A DNA stretch of 64,000 bases from Streptomyces sp. 1-11 (GCF_007176755.1 NZ_BJTV01000021.1:32736-96735); one strand, 5' to 3'; positions 7,972 to 16,431 are shown, numbered from the stretch's first letter. A program made the numbers and translations. Notes: a model not told the origin generated them from the letters alone.

Positions 7972-8340
7972 TCAGCCCTTGCCCCGGGACACCGCCTCGC
8001 GCACGGCCTCCTCGGTGCGGGCCACCAGGGCGGTGCCGTCGTCCGCCGTGATGATCGGGCGCTGGATCAGCTTCGGGTGCTCGGCGAGGGCGGTGATCCA
8101 CCGGTCCCGCGTGCTCCCGTCCCGCGCCCAGTCCTTGAGGCCCAGCTCCTTCGCGGCGGCCTCCTGGGTGCGGGTGATGTCCCACGGCTCGAGCCCGAGC
8201 CGGCCGAGCACGGCCCTGATCTCGTCCTCGCTCGGCACGTCCTCCAGGTAGCGGCGGACGGTGTAGTCGGCCCCCTCGGCGTCGAGCAGGCCGAGGGCGC
8301 CGCGGCACTTCGAACAGGCCGGGTTGATCCAGATCTCCAT
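7972..8340 (-). CDS. ArsC/Spx-family thioredoxin-fold protein
   Basis: 122 aa, the usual length. The N-terminus MEIWINPACSKCRGALGLL carries the catalytic Cys of the ArsC family, here in a C-x-x-C arrangement. The middle contains the RRYLEDVPSEDEI block typical of glutaredoxin-type arsenate reductases. Near the C-terminus QRPIITADDG matches the family motif of the kind RPIVV. In actinobacteria such stand-alone proteins are not tied to arsenic operons, and none is seen here, so arsenate reduction is only one possibility and a thiol oxidoreductase role is equally plausible. Confidence 0.85.
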   Translation of the reverse strand: MEIWINPACSKCRGALGLLDAEGADYTVRRYLEDVPSEDEIRAVLGRLGLEPWDITRTQEAAAKELGLKDWARDGSTRDRWITALAEHPKLIQRPIITADDGTALVARTEEAVREAVSRGKG

Positions 8341-8598
8341 GCGGCACACCGTACGCGCAACCCGCCCCGCGCCCGCGTCACGGCCGGGCCCGGGCGACCG
8401 GTCTGTTCGATTTTCCCGAGCCCCGTCCGCCTCATCCGGAACTGCCGTGACTGACCGCCAACTACACCTTCCACCTGGGAGTTTGACGGATACTCGGGCC
8501 GCCCGAATGTCAGTGCCCGGCGGTAGACTGGAAGCAGTGTTCGAGGGAATCGCCGGAGGCCTTCCGGCGGACGCCCCGACCGCGACAGGAGGATGCCC

Positions 8599-8913
8599 GT
8601 GCCCGCTGCCGCCCTGAAGTCCAAGCCGCTGCCGACCCAGTCCACCGCCAAGCGCGCCGTCCGGCTCGACTCGCCCTACGTGCCGATGGAGAAGCGTCCG
8701 CTGCCGGCCGGGCGGCCGCGCGAGTGGTACGTCACCCACAACCGGCGCCTGAAGGCCATGCGCCTCGCCATAGCCCTGCTCGACACCGGCGTCTACCTGC
8801 CCGGCCAGGCCCACGACGAGACGATCCGCAGCACCGCCGAGCGGATCGGCGTGCACCCGCCGTCGGCCACCACGTGCCACATGGTGCGGGCGCTGATGCG
8901 TTACACCCGGTGA
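8599..8913 (+). CDS. Conserved small protein of unknown function
   Basis: 104 aa. An ATG at 8593 is directly fused to the AGGAGG, so the in-frame GTG at 8599, six bases after the AGGAGG, is the better start. The protein is basic with an Arg-rich N-terminal half (RPREWYVTHNRRLKAMRLAIALLDTGVYLP) and a C-terminal ISTAERIGVHPPSATTC-like segment that could form a small HTH, though I would not claim DNA binding. I do not recognise a named family. It lies alone between divergent and convergent genes. Confidence 0.75.
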   Translation: MPAAALKSKPLPTQSTAKRAVRLDSPYVPMEKRPLPAGRPREWYVTHNRRLKAMRLAIALLDTGVYLPGQAHDETIRSTAERIGVHPPSATTCHMVRALMRYTR

Positions 8914-8922
8914 GAACCGGCG

Positions 8923-8954
8923 CCGGGTGCCCCGGGCCCGCCCGGGGCACCCGG
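8923..8954. terminator. Bidirectional terminator hairpin
   Basis: A perfect 14-bp stem (CCGGGTGCCCCGGG and complement) with a 4-nt loop sits between two convergent genes, 10 bp after the stop of the small protein and 5 bp before the stop of the YcaQ-like gene. It can serve both. Confidence 0.85.
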
Positions 8955-8958
8955 ACCG

Positions 8959-10140
8959 TCAGGCCGACAGCTCCCGCTCCAGCGGGGTGCGGAACCTCGG
9001 GGTGACCCGCGTCGCCCCCAGCCATCCCCGCAGCCGCTCCGCCTCGGCCGCCACCGCCGGCTCCGCCTCCCGGCGCACGCCCGCGTCCGGGATCCGCCAG
9101 ACGACCGAGCCGTCCGCGCGCTGGGCCCAGCCGCCCACCACCCGGCCGTTCCACCACACCGTCGGACCCACGTTGCCGCTGCGGTCGAACAGCTCCGGGC
9201 GCAGCCCCTCGGGCAGGTACCAGTCGCGCCGCTGCCAGGCCATGGCCGTCGGGTCCAGCGCCGGCAGCAGGGCCGCCCAGAGCCGGCCGGGAGCCGCCAC
9301 CGGGTCCGCGTCACCGGCCGCCACGAACCCCGTGCCCTCCTCCAGGATGACCTCGTGCGCGCCGGTCGCGGCCAGGGCGCGGCGCACCTCCGTCACCCGC
9401 CAGCCCGTCCACCACTTCAGGTCCGCCTCCGTCGCAGGCCCGCAGGCCCGCAGCCAGCGCTCCAGCAGGGCGGCCTGGGCCCGCGCCGGATCCAGCTCCG
9501 GGTGCGGCGGCGCCGGCGCCCAGCGGAACTGGCCGGACGTCCAGGAGCCGAGCGGGCGGCCTCTGACCACCTTGCCCTCCACCCCGAGCACGCGCAGCAG
9601 GCGCGAGGACACCGTGTGGACGCCCTCGTAGCTCTTGCCCGCCGCGTACACGAACCGCTCGCGCAGCCGGGGCTCGTCCGCCGTCAGCTCCGCCGCCGTC
9701 GCCTGGCCGCGCCGGGCCAGCGCCGCCAGCGTGGACGCCTCGACCGCCGCCAGCCAGGCCGCGTCCGGCGCGCCCGCCCCGGCCATGTCCTTGACCAGCG
9801 AGGCGCGTTCCCGCGCGGCCACGGTGAGACCCGTGGAGGCGTGCACGACGGCGGTCAGCTCCGTGGGGAACACGAACACGGTGTGCCGCATGCCGTGCAT
9901 ACGGACGAGCGTGCGGTCGTCGTACAGCGCGCGTTCCGTCTCCGGCACCGCCTTCGCCGCGTCGGCGAGCCGCGCCGCCACCGCCAGGTACACCGTCGCC
10001 GGGTCCGAGCCGTGCAGGGCCACCAGGGCGTCGGCCACCTCCTCGGGCGCCGCCGCCCGCGCCGTGCCCGCGAGACGGTGACGCAGCGCCAGCCGCGCCC
10101 GCCGCTCCTGCGTACCGATGCGCCGCCGTACGCCACCCAT
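8959..10140 (-). CDS. Winged-helix DNA-binding domain protein (YcaQ/AlkZ-like, HTH_42)
   Basis: 393 aa from ATG (MGGVRRRIGTQERRARL). Segments VADALVALHGSDPATVYLAVAAR, MRHTVFVFPTEL and, near the end, LLPALDPTAMAWQRRDWYLPEGLRPELFDRSGNVGPTVWWNGRVVGGWAQR are characteristic of the winged-helix family that includes E. coli YcaQ and Streptomyces AlkZ, interstrand-crosslink DNA glycosylases. The family in Streptomyces has many members of unproven activity, so repair glycosylase function is only a possibility; the glycosylase-specific catalytic motif was not confirmed by eye. Confidence 0.8.
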   Translation of the reverse strand: MGGVRRRIGTQERRARLALRHRLAGTARAAAPEEVADALVALHGSDPATVYLAVAARLADAAKAVPETERALYDDRTLVRMHGMRHTVFVFPTELTAVVHASTGLTVAARERASLVKDMAGAGAPDAAWLAAVEASTLAALARRGQATAAELTADEPRLRERFVYAAGKSYEGVHTVSSRLLRVLGVEGKVVRGRPLGSWTSGQFRWAPAPPHPELDPARAQAALLERWLRACGPATEADLKWWTGWRVTEVRRALAATGAHEVILEEGTGFVAAGDADPVAAPGRLWAALLPALDPTAMAWQRRDWYLPEGLRPELFDRSGNVGPTVWWNGRVVGGWAQRADGSVVWRIPDAGVRREAEPAVAAEAERLRGWLGATRVTPRFRTPLERELSA

Positions 10141-10214
10141 GCCGACCTCCCCGTCGCTCACCGTGCCCCAAGCATCGCCGACACCACCGACAGCCGGGGG
10201 CCGGCGCCCCGGAT

Positions 10215-11882
10215 TCAGCCGTACCGCTCCATCAGCCCGCCCACGTACGCCGTCAGCCGCTCGCCCAGCACCCCGGGCGTCAGGTCCGTGCGCCCCAGCT
10301 CGCGCCAGGGTCCGGCCAGCTTCGCCGCGTCGGGGGAGCCGGCCAGCGCGTCGAGCAGCCGCCAGTACAGGTGGTCCGGACCGTCCGCCAGGCCGTGGCC
10401 GCCGTGCCGCTCGTACCGGTCCCGAAAGGCCAGCCCGTGCCGGGGGCCGTGCAGCAGGGCCAGTGCCGTGGAGCAGTGGGCGACGTCCAGGTCGGCCGGG
10501 CCCCAGGAGGTCTCCACCCAGTCCACCACTCCGCCCACCCGGAGCCCGTCCCCCGTCCCGGTGAACAGCACATTGCCGGGGTGGTAGTCCCGGTGCAGGA
10601 ACCGCCCGCTGTACGCCGGCGGCTCGCGCCGGATCACGTCGACCGCCCGCTCCCACAGCGCGCCGCCCGGCGTGCGGACCCGCTCCGGCGAGGTCCACGC
10701 CTGGTAGGGGCGCGGGCGCTCGGCCGGCTCGACCGCGTGGATGCGGACCAGTTGGGCGGCGAGCAGGTCCAGCCGCCGGTCCAGCGGCTCCCCGTCCTCG
10801 TCGTCCACCCGCACCGTGCCGGGCACCCGGGTCATCAACAGGCTGGGGTGGTCGCAGTGCTCGGCGGCGGCGTCGACGGCGACCAGGGCCGGAGCCGGGA
10901 CGCCCTCCTGCCCGGCGAGCAGACCGAGCACCGCCGCCTCCCGGGTGAGCAGCCCCGGTGCGTGCCGCCGGAAGAACGGTCTCACGAACGTGCGGAGCAC
11001 CAGCTCATCCCCGTCGTCGAGGGTGAGCTCCCGCATCTGCGCCGACCAGCCACCGGACAGTCGGCGGGAGCCCACGACCTTGCGGTCCCGGGGCAACTGT
11101 CCGGCCACCCAGCCGCGGGTCGCCGCCCAGCCTTGTTCCTCGAGCCCCTCCAGCAGCGCGGACACCAGCGCGCGCCGGTCCTCGGGGTGGTCCCGGAACC
11201 ACAGGCCCAGCCGGTGCCCGGCGTCCGGGAGGTCGAGCCGGGTGTACTGGGCGCGTGCCGACAGCGCGTCCTGTACGGCCTCCGTGACCTCCGGCGGGAT
11301 CACCGCGTCCGTGCCCGGCACCGCCAGCACCGCCCGTCCCCCGAAGGCGCTCAGCGCCGCCGGCGCCGGGGAGTTCCGCCAGCTCCCGGGTGTGCGGATG
11401 ATCGTGCTGAACCGCCCGCCGCCGTCGCCGAAGGGCTCCTCCCAGGCCTCCTGCGCGTACACGGCGGGCGCGCACAGGCCCACCGCCGCCACCCGGCGCC
11501 CGTAGTGCCGGACCAGATCCGCGACCGTGTGCCCGCTCATGCTGAACCCGACCAGCACCAGCGGATCGTCCGCCGGTGCGTGCGCGTCGATCACCGCGGC
11601 AGCCTGCGCGAACCGCCGCCGCAGGCTCGAATCAGCGAGCGCGCCGCTGCTCTCGCCGTGACCGGAGTAGTCGAAGGCCAGGGCGTGCGCGCCGTGGGCG
11701 GCGAACTCGGCGAGCAGCGGCAGCAGCCGCTCCTTGCCGCCTTTGCCCGCGCCGTGCAGGAGCACGGCCGTCGCCCGCCCGGGCGGACCGGCGCTCACCC
11801 CGCGAACGCGCTCGCCTTCGGACACGCACACGAAGTCGTCGAACTCATCTGTGGGTGAAGGGAGTCGGCTCATGCGGGACAT
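10215..11882 (-). CDS. Fusion protein: alpha/beta hydrolase plus APH-type phosphotransferase
   Basis: 555 aa in one frame. Residues 1-255 are an alpha/beta hydrolase: oxyanion region LLHGAGKGGKE, nucleophile Ser114 in GFSMSGH, the acid in GTDAVIP and the base in DAGHRL. Residues from about 265 on are an aminoglycoside-phosphotransferase/choline-kinase fold: the catalytic loop FLHRDYHPGNVLF and the metal-binding VVDWVE. Both halves keep their catalytic residues, so both may work. The order is hydrolase then kinase without an obvious long linker. A nearby second ATG (three codons in) could also be the start. The substrate is unknown; resistance to an antibiotic is possible but there is no support in the context. 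Confidence 0.85.
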   Translation of the reverse strand: MSRMSRLPSPTDEFDDFVCVSEGERVRGVSAGPPGRATAVLLHGAGKGGKERLLPLLAEFAAHGAHALAFDYSGHGESSGALADSSLRRRFAQAAAVIDAHAPADDPLVLVGFSMSGHTVADLVRHYGRRVAAVGLCAPAVYAQEAWEEPFGDGGGRFSTIIRTPGSWRNSPAPAALSAFGGRAVLAVPGTDAVIPPEVTEAVQDALSARAQYTRLDLPDAGHRLGLWFRDHPEDRRALVSALLEGLEEQGWAATRGWVAGQLPRDRKVVGSRRLSGGWSAQMRELTLDDGDELVLRTFVRPFFRRHAPGLLTREAAVLGLLAGQEGVPAPALVAVDAAAEHCDHPSLLMTRVPGTVRVDDEDGEPLDRRLDLLAAQLVRIHAVEPAERPRPYQAWTSPERVRTPGGALWERAVDVIRREPPAYSGRFLHRDYHPGNVLFTGTGDGLRVGGVVDWVETSWGPADLDVAHCSTALALLHGPRHGLAFRDRYERHGGHGLADGPDHLYWRLLDALAGSPDAAKLAGPWRELGRTDLTPGVLGERLTAYVGGLMERYG

Positions 11883-12004
11883 TCACTCACGGCCCCCGGG
11901 CCGCGCGGAAAACCAGGTGCGCATCCGGAATCGGACTCCCTACCCTGAACAAACGCCGCGAAGCCGACAACACGTCCCCGCTCACCTCATGGAGGAGGTC
12001 CGTC

Positions 12005-12277
12005 ATGCGTGGCATCGTCAGCACCGGGACCGTCGTCCTGGTGATCCTCGGATTCGGCAACCACACCTGGTGGCTCGCCGCCGGCGCGCTGGTGTACCTG
12101 TACGCGAGGTACGGCCGGGGCGCACCCGCCACGCCCCCGCCGGGCGGTACGGGCGCCGTGCCCGACTCCTACCGGGCGTACCGCGAGCGCCGTGACCGCC
12201 AGGCCAGGTGGGAGCGCCGCTACCGCCGCGAGCGCCCCTTCGAGACCCGGCGCCAGGCGCGCGAGAAGAGCAGGTGA
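12005..12277 (+). CDS. Small membrane protein of unknown function
   Basis: 90 aa after a strong GGAGGAGGTC site. Residues 2-35 form one or two membrane segments (IVSTGTVVLVILGFGNHTWWLAAGALVYLYARYG), followed by a proline-rich stretch and a very basic C-terminal tail of Arg and Glu (YRERRDRQARWERRYRRERPF). It is likely to sit in the membrane with the charged tail in the cytoplasm. I do not recognise a family. Confidence 0.75.
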   Translation: MRGIVSTGTVVLVILGFGNHTWWLAAGALVYLYARYGRGAPATPPPGGTGAVPDSYRAYRERRDRQARWERRYRRERPFETRRQAREKSR

Positions 12278-12294
12278 GCCGGGCGCCCCGGTCG

Positions 12295-12879
12295 TCACAG
12301 ACCGGGCGCGCCCCACACCGGGAACCACCGGCCGAGATCCGGCTCGATCCGCAGGTCGCTCGCGAGCGCCGCCTTCACCTGGAGCTCCAGGGCGCTGTCC
12401 CGGCGCTCGGAGCCGCCGGGCAGCGGGGCGAAGGGGAAGAACGAACCGCGCTTGTACAGATAGACGAGGGCCAGCCTGCGGCCGGCCGGGTCGGTGAAGG
12501 CGGCCAGGGAGCACAGGAGCTGGGGGCCGAAGCCGTTGGCCTCGAGGGAGGTGTTCACCGCGTGCAGGTCGTTCACGAGCTGGATCAGCTCGTCGGGGGG
12601 CCGGCGGGAGACCAGCCAGGAGTAGCCGTAGTCGTCCCGGCTGAGCTCCACCGGGCTCCCCGCCCGGTCGGCGTCCGCGTCGAGCAGCTCCTGGATCTCG
12701 CGGTACGTCTGCTCGAAGGCCGGGCCCTCGACCGTCGCGAAGCACACCGCGCCGACGCCGGCCGGGGTGAACCCGGCCGCCGCCTGCAGGGTGATCGCCG
12801 CCGAGGGCAGCGCGAAGAGCTGGTCCAGATCGGGTGCGACCGGTTTCGTACGGCCGAGCAGGATGTCCAGCAGCCCCAT
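12295..12879 (-). CDS. pspAB: PspA-associated protein PspAB
   Basis: 194 aa, starting MGLLDILLGRTKPVAPDLDQLFALPSAA. This start, together with the LVNDLHAVNTSLEANGFGPQLLCSLAAF block and the RLALVYLYKRGSFFPFAP segment, is typical of the actinobacterial PspAB family. The gene follows htpX after 2 bp in the same direction, the usual arrangement of this pair. The family name comes from co-occurrence with PspA (here at 49.5 kb); its biochemical role is not established. A role in membrane-stress proteolysis with HtpX is inferred from context. Confidence 0.8.
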   Translation of the reverse strand: MGLLDILLGRTKPVAPDLDQLFALPSAAITLQAAAGFTPAGVGAVCFATVEGPAFEQTYREIQELLDADADRAGSPVELSRDDYGYSWLVSRRPPDELIQLVNDLHAVNTSLEANGFGPQLLCSLAAFTDPAGRRLALVYLYKRGSFFPFAPLPGGSERRDSALELQVKAALASDLRIEPDLGRWFPVWGAPGL

Positions 12880-12881
12880 CC

Positions 12882-13802
12882 TCAGCCAGCCTTCCCGGGA
12901 GCGGCCGCCTCGCCCAGCTCCGCGGAGATCCGCCCGAGCTGGTCGAGCCGCTGCTGCAGGGTCGGGTGGGTGGAGAAGAACCGCTCGACGCCGGGCTCCC
13001 GGCCGGTCGCCGGAGTGAAGTAGAAGGCGTTGAAGGCCTGGGCCGTGCGCAGGTCCTCGGTCGGGATCCGGGCGATGTCCCCGGAGACCTTGGTGAGCGC
13101 CGACGCCAGCGCCGAGGGCCGTCCGGTCAGGTGCGCGGCGGCCCGGTCGGCCGCCAGCTCCCGGTACCGGGACAGCGCCCGGATCAGCAGGAAGCTGATC
13201 GCGTACACGGCCGCCGAGACGGCCATGACGGCGGCGAAGACGGCGGCGGTGTTCTGGTCCCTGCGGCCGCCGCCGAGGATCTGGGAGTAGAAGGCGAACC
13301 GCACGATCAGCCCCGCGATCACCCCGAGGAACGACGCGATGGTGATCACCGCGACGTCCTTGTGCGCCACGTGCGACAGCTCGTGCGCGAGCACGCCCTC
13401 CAGCTCGGCGGGCTCCAGACGGCGCAGCAGCCCGGTGGTCACGCAGACCACGGCGTTGTCGGGGTTGCGCCCGGTCGCGAACGCGTTCGGCATGCCCATG
13501 TCCGAGACGGCGACCACCGGCTTCGGCATGTCCGCGATCGCGCACAGCCGGTCGACCACGGCGTGCAGTTCGGGATACTCCTCCCGCTCCACGACCCGCC
13601 CGCGCATGGCGAACATCGCGATCCGGTCGGAGAACCAGAACTGCGCCACGAACATCGCCCCGACCACCACGACGACCAGCAGCCAGGACTTGAGAAAGAC
13701 GATCAACGCGGCGACGAAGGCCACGTACAGCAGTCCGAGCAGGAACAGCGTGACCGACATCCGTACGGTCAGCCGCCGATCGCTCCGGAAGCGGCTCTGC
13801 AT
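12882..13802 (-). CDS. htpX: Membrane zinc metalloprotease HtpX
   Basis: 306 aa from the ATG giving MQSRFRSDRRLTVRMS. Two membrane segments near residues 15-58 precede the M48 protease domain with the zinc site HELSH (VLAHELSHVAHKD) and the third ligand in the RYRELAADRAAAHLTG region. The family member removes damaged membrane proteins. The gene is co-directional with and overlaps in spacing with pspAB, so they form an operon. The start could also be a few codons upstream, but those residues are not conserved-looking. Confidence 0.93.
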   Translation of the reverse strand: MQSRFRSDRRLTVRMSVTLFLLGLLYVAFVAALIVFLKSWLLVVVVVGAMFVAQFWFSDRIAMFAMRGRVVEREEYPELHAVVDRLCAIADMPKPVVAVSDMGMPNAFATGRNPDNAVVCVTTGLLRRLEPAELEGVLAHELSHVAHKDVAVITIASFLGVIAGLIVRFAFYSQILGGGRRDQNTAAVFAAVMAVSAAVYAISFLLIRALSRYRELAADRAAAHLTGRPSALASALTKVSGDIARIPTEDLRTAQAFNAFYFTPATGREPGVERFFSTHPTLQQRLDQLGRISAELGEAAAPGKAG

Positions 13803-13904
13803 CTTGCACCACCCCACGGTCAGGCACTCGTCCCGTAGTCCAGTGTGCACCCGCGGAAACCGCTGCGGGGGTCCTCGGCGGGCCCGTTCACCCCGGGTGA
13901 CGGA

Positions 13905-14162
13905 TCAGTACGGCGAGTGGAGCTGCGCGTAGCCGAGCAGGACTATCACCGCGGCCACGCAGCCGAGGACCACGACCGTCGACACCCACGAGGAGCGGCG
14001 CGGTGCCGTCCGCTCCGGGTCGGCGCGGAAGGGCGCCGGGTCCGGGGGGTTCTCCTTCCAGCGGGCGGCGAGCATCCGGGCGCGAGCCGAAGGCTCTTTG
14101 TGCTCCGCGGAGTTCGCCCACCTGTGATCGAACTCCTTCTCCCACTCGTCCTGTTCGGACAT
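13905..14162 (-). CDS. Small single-span membrane protein
   Basis: 85 aa: an acidic-basic N-terminus (MSEQDEWEKEFDHRWAN...), a Pro-rich middle, and one C-terminal membrane segment (WVSTVVVLGCVAAVIVLLGYAQL). It looks like a tail-anchored or single-pass protein. I do not recognise a family, but codon use is typical of genuine Streptomyces coding sequence. Confidence 0.75.
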   Translation of the reverse strand: MSEQDEWEKEFDHRWANSAEHKEPSARARMLAARWKENPPDPAPFRADPERTAPRRSSWVSTVVVLGCVAAVIVLLGYAQLHSPY

Positions 14163-14437
14163 CCCCGTTCAACCTCTCTCGTCGGACAGAGCCAGGGGGT
14201 GATGATCCCCCGGGAATATGAGCGCTGGGAAGCGGCAAAGGTTGCCCCAGGATGCTGGGTGACCTGCGCGCGGCTAGCATCGATGGGAGAAGCCGCACTG
14301 CGGGGTGCCTCATGGTGACGCCCTGCCACGACCTTCGTGCGGCGCCCCCTACGACCGCGCCGGACTCTCGCTCCGAGGTCGCGGCCATCCGACTCGTGCC
14401 CGGAAAGCCGCACGAGGGGTGGAAGGAAGGTGGATCC

Positions 14438-14719
14438 ATGAACGCACATCGCGCGAGGCGTCTCGCCGCAGTGTCCGCCGTCGGCGTCCTGATGGCCGGC
14501 GGAGCCGTCGTCGGTACGGCGACCGCCGCGTCGGCGGCCACCCACAGCCAGGTCACGCGGGTCAGCACCGACCGGGGCTGCGGCGGCTGGGGCGGCTGGG
14601 GCGGCTGCTACGGCCGCGGCGGCTTCGGCTTCCGTAACGGCTACGGCTTCAACAACGGCTTCGGCTTCTACAACGGCTACGGCTACAACACCCCCGTGGT
14701 GGTCGTCGTGGCGGGCTGA
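14438..14719 (+). CDS. Small secreted Gly/Tyr/Asn-rich peptide
   Basis: 93 aa with a good site (GAAGGAAGG) 8 bp before the ATG. Residues 1-34 are a signal peptide ending ...TAASA-A. The mature part is short: a Gly/Trp/Cys patch (CGGWGGWGGCYGRGG) and then repeats of Gly-Phe/Tyr with Asn (GFGFRNGYGFNNGFGFYN), ending with a hydrophobic VVVVVAG. Composition resembles low-complexity, aggregation-prone wall or coat proteins, but it lacks a chaplin or rodlin domain. The function is unknown. Confidence 0.75.
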   Translation: MNAHRARRLAAVSAVGVLMAGGAVVGTATAASAATHSQVTRVSTDRGCGGWGGWGGCYGRGGFGFRNGYGFNNGFGFYNGYGYNTPVVVVVAG

Positions 14720-14732
14720 CGGCCCCACGGCC

Positions 14733-14806
14733 GAGGGCCGCCGCCCGGAACACGTCCGGGTGGCGGCCCTCGTCACGCAAGTCCCCGGGACCCGCAGGTC
14801 CCGGGG
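14733..14806. terminator. Two hairpins between the secreted peptide gene and glnA
   Basis: The first hairpin (14733-14771) has a long stem with one bulged base; the second (14783-14806) has a perfect 10-bp stem CCCCGGGACC and a 4-nt loop. The second ends 7 bp before the glnA stop codon, so it should act for glnA; the first should act for the upstream gene. Both genes are convergent on this interval. Confidence 0.8.
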
Positions 14807-14812
14807 CGCCTG

Positions 14813-16222
14813 TCACACGTCGAAGTACATCTCGAACTCGTGCGGGTGCGGACGCAGCTGCAGCGGCGCGATCTCGTTGGTGCGCTTGTAGTCGATCCAC
14901 GTCTCGATCAGGTCAGGCGTGAAGACGTCGCCCTGGAGGAGGAACTCGTGGTCGGCCTCGAGGCGGTCGAGGACGGCGCCGAGCGAGGTGGGGACCTGCG
15001 CCACGTTGGCGTGCTCCTCCGGAGCCAGCTCGTAGAGGTCCTTGTCGATCGGCTCGGCCGGCTCGATCTTGTTCTTGATGCCGTCCAGGCCCGCGAGCAG
15101 CAGCGCGGAGAAGGCCAGGTACGGGTTGCCGGAGGAGTCCGGGGCGCGGAACTCGACGCGCTTGGCCTTCGGGTTCGAGCCGGTGATCGGGATGCGCATC
15201 GCGGCGGAGCGGTTGCGCTGCGAGTACACCAGGTTGATCGGCGCCTCGAAGCCCGGCACCAGGCGGTGGTAGGAGTTCACCGTCGGGTTGGTGAAGGCCA
15301 GCAGCGACGGGGCGTGCTTGAGGATGCCGCCGATGTAGTAGCGGGCGGTGTCCGACAGGCCCGCGTAACCGGCCTCGTCGTAGAACAGCGGGTCGCCGTT
15401 GCTCCACAGCGACTGGTGCACGTGCATGCCCGAGCCGTTGTCACCGAAGATCGGCTTCGGCATGAAGGTCGCGGTCTTGCCGTTCTTCCAGGCCACGTTC
15501 TTCACGATGTACTTGAAGAGCATGAGGTCGTCGGCGGCGGCGAGCAGCGTGTTGAACTTGTAGTTGATCTCGGCCTGGCCGGCGGTGCCCACCTCGTGGT
15601 GCTGGCGCTCGACCTTCAGGCCGGACCGCTCCAGCTCCAGGGAGATCTCGGCGCGCAGGTCGGCGAAGTGGTCGACCGGCGGGACCGGGAAGTAGCCGCC
15701 CTTGTAGCGGACCTTGTAACCGCGGTTGTTCTCCAGGGCGCCGGTGTTCCAGGCGCCCGCCTCGGAGTCGATGTGGTAGAAGGACTCGTTCGCGCCGGTC
15801 GCGAAGCGGACGGAGTCGAAGACGTAGAACTCGGCCTCGGGGCCGAAGTACGCGGTGTCCGCGATACCGGTGGAGGCGAGGTAGGCCTCGGCCTTCTTCG
15901 CCACGTTGCGCGGGTCACGGGAGTACTGCTCGCCGGTGATCGGGTCGTGGATGAAGAAGTTGATGTTGAGCGTCTTGTCCCGGCGGAACGGGTCGACACG
16001 CGCGGTGGACAGGTCGGGACGCAGGGACATGTCCGACTCGTGGATGGCCTGGAAACCGCGGATCGACGACCCGTCGAAGGCCTGCTCGTCGTCGGGGTCG
16101 AACGCCTCGGCGGGCAACGTGAAGTGCTGCATGACGCCCGGCAGGTCGCAGAAGCGGACGTCGACGAACTTGACCTCCTCGTCCGCGATGAACTTCTTGG
16201 CCTCGTCGGCGTTCTGGAACAT
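14813..16222 (-). CDS. glnA: Glutamine synthetase, type I
   Basis: 469 aa, typical of GSI-beta. Family blocks: DVRFCDLPGVMQHFTLPAEAF, FDGSSIRGFQAIHESDM, FGPEAEFYVFD, GTAGQAEINYKFNTL, the NGSGMHVHQSLW loop, and the adenylylation Tyr in DKDLYELAPEE. That tyrosine is the AMP-attachment site of the GlnE system, so post-translational control is expected. Just upstream lies a GlnR-type box (16319-16356) next to a TAGGGT -10 (16303-16308), so transcription is probably activated by GlnR under nitrogen limitation. Confidence 0.98.
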   Translation of the reverse strand: MFQNADEAKKFIADEEVKFVDVRFCDLPGVMQHFTLPAEAFDPDDEQAFDGSSIRGFQAIHESDMSLRPDLSTARVDPFRRDKTLNINFFIHDPITGEQYSRDPRNVAKKAEAYLASTGIADTAYFGPEAEFYVFDSVRFATGANESFYHIDSEAGAWNTGALENNRGYKVRYKGGYFPVPPVDHFADLRAEISLELERSGLKVERQHHEVGTAGQAEINYKFNTLLAAADDLMLFKYIVKNVAWKNGKTATFMPKPIFGDNGSGMHVHQSLWSNGDPLFYDEAGYAGLSDTARYYIGGILKHAPSLLAFTNPTVNSYHRLVPGFEAPINLVYSQRNRSAAMRIPITGSNPKAKRVEFRAPDSSGNPYLAFSALLLAGLDGIKNKIEPAEPIDKDLYELAPEEHANVAQVPTSLGAVLDRLEADHEFLLQGDVFTPDLIETWIDYKRTNEIAPLQLRPHPHEFEMYFDV

Positions 16223-16302
16223 CCAGCTCCTCCTACTCCCGACCGTCCCGCCGGGGTGGTAGATCGTTCGTGCGGCCGGTGCGGTGGCACACGCTGCCCT
16301 CG

Positions 16303-16356
16303 ACCCTAAGGACGGGTGATTTCTCGGGCGTGACCCGTTTGTTTCGCAGAAGTTAA
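16303..16356 (-). promoter_or_regulatory. GlnR box and -10 element of the glnA promoter
   Basis: On the minus strand the half-sites read TTAAC-n6-GAAAC-n6-GTCAC-n6-GAAAT with exact 6-nt spacing (16356 to 16319), close to the repeated consensus gTnAC-n6-GaAAC. A TAGGGT hexamer is at 16303-16308, so the third and fourth half-sites occupy the place of a -35 element. This is the arrangement of a promoter where GlnR activates. Confidence 0.85.
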
Positions 16357-16431
16357 CCGGTCACGCCTCCACCGTAGCTCCGACACACCCCTGTGCGCCC
16401 GGCTCCGGACCGGGCACAGTACCGTGGACGG

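Noticed and set aside
10194..10212. Hairpin CCGGGG...CCCCGG after the hydrolase-kinase fusion
   Set aside because: The stem is only 6 bp with a 7-nt loop; not distinct from background in such G+C-rich sequence.
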